Source: an uncultured Erysipelotrichaceae bacterium
GTDB taxonomy: Bacteria > Bacillota_I > Bacilli_A > Erysipelotrichales > Erysipelotrichaceae
Assembly: GCA_934675465.1 (NCBI GenBank)
Contig: CAKUQM010000065.1
Span: 1-6,268 of the forward strand
Length of the DNA stretch: 6,268 nt
Reading direction: 5' to 3'
This document shows positions 5,212 through 6,268 of this stretch, piece after piece. The position numbers and the translations under genes are program-made. How positions within the stretch are numbered: position 1 is the first letter of the stretch; every line of letters starts with the position of its first letter. A model generated the notes under the pieces. The model ran no database searches. It worked only from the letters and a program-made list of their open reading frames with translations, and was not told the origin of the DNA.

Positions 5212-5442
5212 CTATGGACGTAGTCCTTTTACAAGGTCCTTAAACTCTTCCTCTGTATCTACAAAGTGATAAGGCGCATATTCGCCGTATGCAGTCGGTC
5301 TACTAATTGTTACAAGTTGTACACCCTTATAGCCAACTGCTTCATTTAGTTCCCTTTTTAATTCTACAAGATGCTTTCCTTGAGTTGTTTTAAACGCAAA
5401 ACAGCCATGTGCATCACGATCTTTTGCAATTAAATAACACAT
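5212..5442 (-). CDS. Small protein resembling DUF6718 family, function unknown
   Basis: This 76-residue soluble protein appears complete. It begins MCYLIAKDRDAHGCFAFKTT, and it has VQLVTISRPTAYGEYAPYHF (41-60) and an acidic tail (DTEEEFKDLV). There is no signal peptide or membrane segment. I recall this pattern as the DUF6718 family, which has no assigned function; that recognition is from memory. The start is very well supported by AAGGAGG (5458-5452) 9 nt upstream, lying inside the preceding pseudogene. The gene overlaps the RelA/SpoT fragment by 29 nt in a different frame, a layout that normally couples two functionally linked proteins. It therefore probably survived as the second gene of a broken pair. 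Confidence 0.8.
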   Translation of the reverse strand: MCYLIAKDRDAHGCFAFKTTQGKHLVELKRELNEAVGYKGVQLVTISRPTAYGEYAPYHFVDTEEEFKDLVKGLRP

Positions 5443-5683
5443 TATTCAACTCCTCCTTAAATTCATGTTCATTCCGAATCATTCCGTTTTCATACTTTAC
5501 ACGCAAAATTTTTCCTACTTCTATTGGATAACTTTTCTTATATAAGTAATCATGAAACCAGTTATTCAGTTGCCTATCAAACAGTGTATTAAACTGGATT
5601 TCTATAGGATAATGCTTTCCACTTTTTTGATAGTACACATGAACTCCTCTATATCCATCATCTACAGCTTTTCCATTTGACAT
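5414..5683 (-). pseudogene. RelA/SpoT-type (p)ppGpp synthetase, C-terminal fragment
   Basis: The 89 readable codons cover only the second half of a small alarmone-synthetase domain. Visible parts are DDGYRGVHVYYQK (8-20, the GYRxxH segment), HYPIEIQFNT (24-33, containing the family's catalytic EIQ glutamate, with Asn where most members have Arg) and FDRQLNNWFHDYLYKK (35-50). The upstream half, with the ATP-binding basic residues and the first metal-binding Asp, is absent. Upstream of the ATG the frame is closed by a TAA three codons away (5692-5690), and the sequence turns into group II intron RNA. A GAGGAT site lies 9 nt before the ATG, so a short peptide could be made, but synthetase activity is not expected. 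The intact parent would transfer pyrophosphate from ATP to GDP/GTP. The start of homology may lie a few codons before the ATG. Confidence 0.75.
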
Positions 5684-5692
5684 ATTTTCTTA

Positions 5693-6175
5693 TCCTCGCT
5701 GTGATATATATGTTTCTTTCAAGAAACGCTTGTTACGTTCGGTCCTTCGCTCCATATGCTTTCACATACTTCTTCACTACTACGACCTCATCGGACTTCT
5801 CATATTTCGTTTCAACCACCTTGGCTGTTTGGCCTTGTGTGATTAATACCTTTATAGGAAAATATGAGACCTCCCGGGTATGCGTACTAAATCTTGATAA
5901 CTCGCCCAACCTTCAAACCCCGGTAGTGCCTTATAGTACTAGCTTTATGTACTACTTGTATTGACTGCGACAAGTATGAGTGTATCGTCCACTACATTTA
6001 TATAACTTACGAGGCTAAAGTGGTTTCGCTTAACGCTTGGGCTCTTTATCTTTCTTGCCTACGCTTAACCTATAACCTCACGATTATAAGTCCAAGGCTA
6101 GATACTGGCTTCTTGCTAGGAATTACCAGGCTAGGAGTTTCAACTAACTATTTAATGTGCACCGAACCGGCGCAC
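5693..6175 (-). mobile_element. Group II intron, 5' fragment lacking reverse transcriptase and 3' domains
   Basis: On the minus strand the element opens with GTGCGCC, a 5-nt loop and GGTGCAC (6175-6157), the conserved 5' end of bacterial group II introns. Inside are a 7-bp hairpin with a GTGA (GNRA) tetraloop (6088-6071), a 10-bp long-range pairing TCTCATATTT/AAATATGAGA (5869-5860 with 5807-5798), and a frame ending AYGAKDRT at 5733. That frame resembles the leader of many clostridial intron reverse transcriptases. The reverse-transcriptase domains, maturase domain, catalytic domain V hairpin and domain VI are all missing, and the sequence passes directly into the synthetase fragment. It looks richer in G+C than the flanks. 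Identification is by recalled family pattern and helices found by eye, so domain limits are approximate; no other large RNA class fits better. Confidence 0.7.
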
Positions 6176-6268
6176 CATAATTTTATTTACCCCTTCTTGA
6201 ATATTGTAAAACTCTTTATACCACTTAAGAAAGTTTCTAAGGCCTGCCCTTTAGAATTCTTTCAATGT
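6176..6268 (-). other. Flank upstream of the intron 5' end, no recognisable gene
   Basis: All three minus-strand frames close within this stretch. The longest open piece is 24 codons (6261-6187), ending SGIKSFTIFKKG and stop; others end at 6251 and near 6239. It may be the degenerate or frameshifted end of a gene beyond the window. An AAGGGG site followed by ATG (6178-6176) abuts the intron, so the intron may have entered just after the start codon of another gene. Confidence 0.35.

Noticed and set aside
5677..5964. Plus-strand open frame of 95 codons
   Set aside because: It is antisense to the structured group II intron fragment, has a low-quality composition and no ribosome binding site.

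Overview
The window looks like chromosomal DNA from a low-GC, gut-type Bacillota (Lachnospiraceae, Erysipelotrichia or similar). The signs are AT-rich coding sequence, strong AGGAG-type ribosome binding sites and the protein families present. Placement below phylum level is inference. All convincing genes lie on the minus strand, so the text below follows transcription from high to low coordinates.

Accessory half (about 4085-6268). The 6175-5690 stretch reads as the 5' part of a group II intron RNA, starting with GTGCGCC, but its reverse transcriptase and catalytic 3' domains are missing. It runs straight into the C-terminal 89 codons of a RelA/SpoT-type (p)ppGpp synthetase, here a pseudogene. 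A small intact gene resembling the DUF6718 family overlaps the end of that pseudogene. After a 170-bp spacer comes the most interesting element: a complete type III (RNA-protein) toxin-antitoxin module of CptIN type. It has a near-consensus promoter (TTGACA, 17 bp, TACAAT), a 5' hairpin, two tandem 46-47-nt repeats that can each form an H-type pseudoknot, a 28-nt perfect palindrome acting as terminator, and then the toxin endoribonuclease gene. Beyond the toxin, on the plus strand, is a possible unrecognised small RNA: a 17-nt motif repeated at a 31-bp period, followed by an intrinsic terminator.

Core half (1-4085). An alanine dehydrogenase gene is preceded by two 25-bp palindromes that differ by a compensatory base-pair change, and it ends in a strong terminator that overlaps its stop codon. 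Next is a gene fusing a MerR-type DNA-binding domain to a SAM-dependent methyltransferase. Directly after it, the dTDP-L-rhamnose operon begins in the order rmlA-rmlC-rmlB, with rmlB cut by the window edge. The rml promoter has TTGACT and TATAGT separated by 19 bp with a GC-rich dyad in the spacer. This is the architecture MerR-family regulators act on, so the adjacent fusion protein is a natural candidate regulator of rhamnose precursor synthesis.

The type III module is a clear family match in organisation, although its RNA is individual. The points that may be undescribed are the MerR-methyltransferase/rml link, the repeat-derived inverted repeat over the antitoxin promoter, the twin palindromes upstream of ald and the plus-strand repeat RNA candidate.
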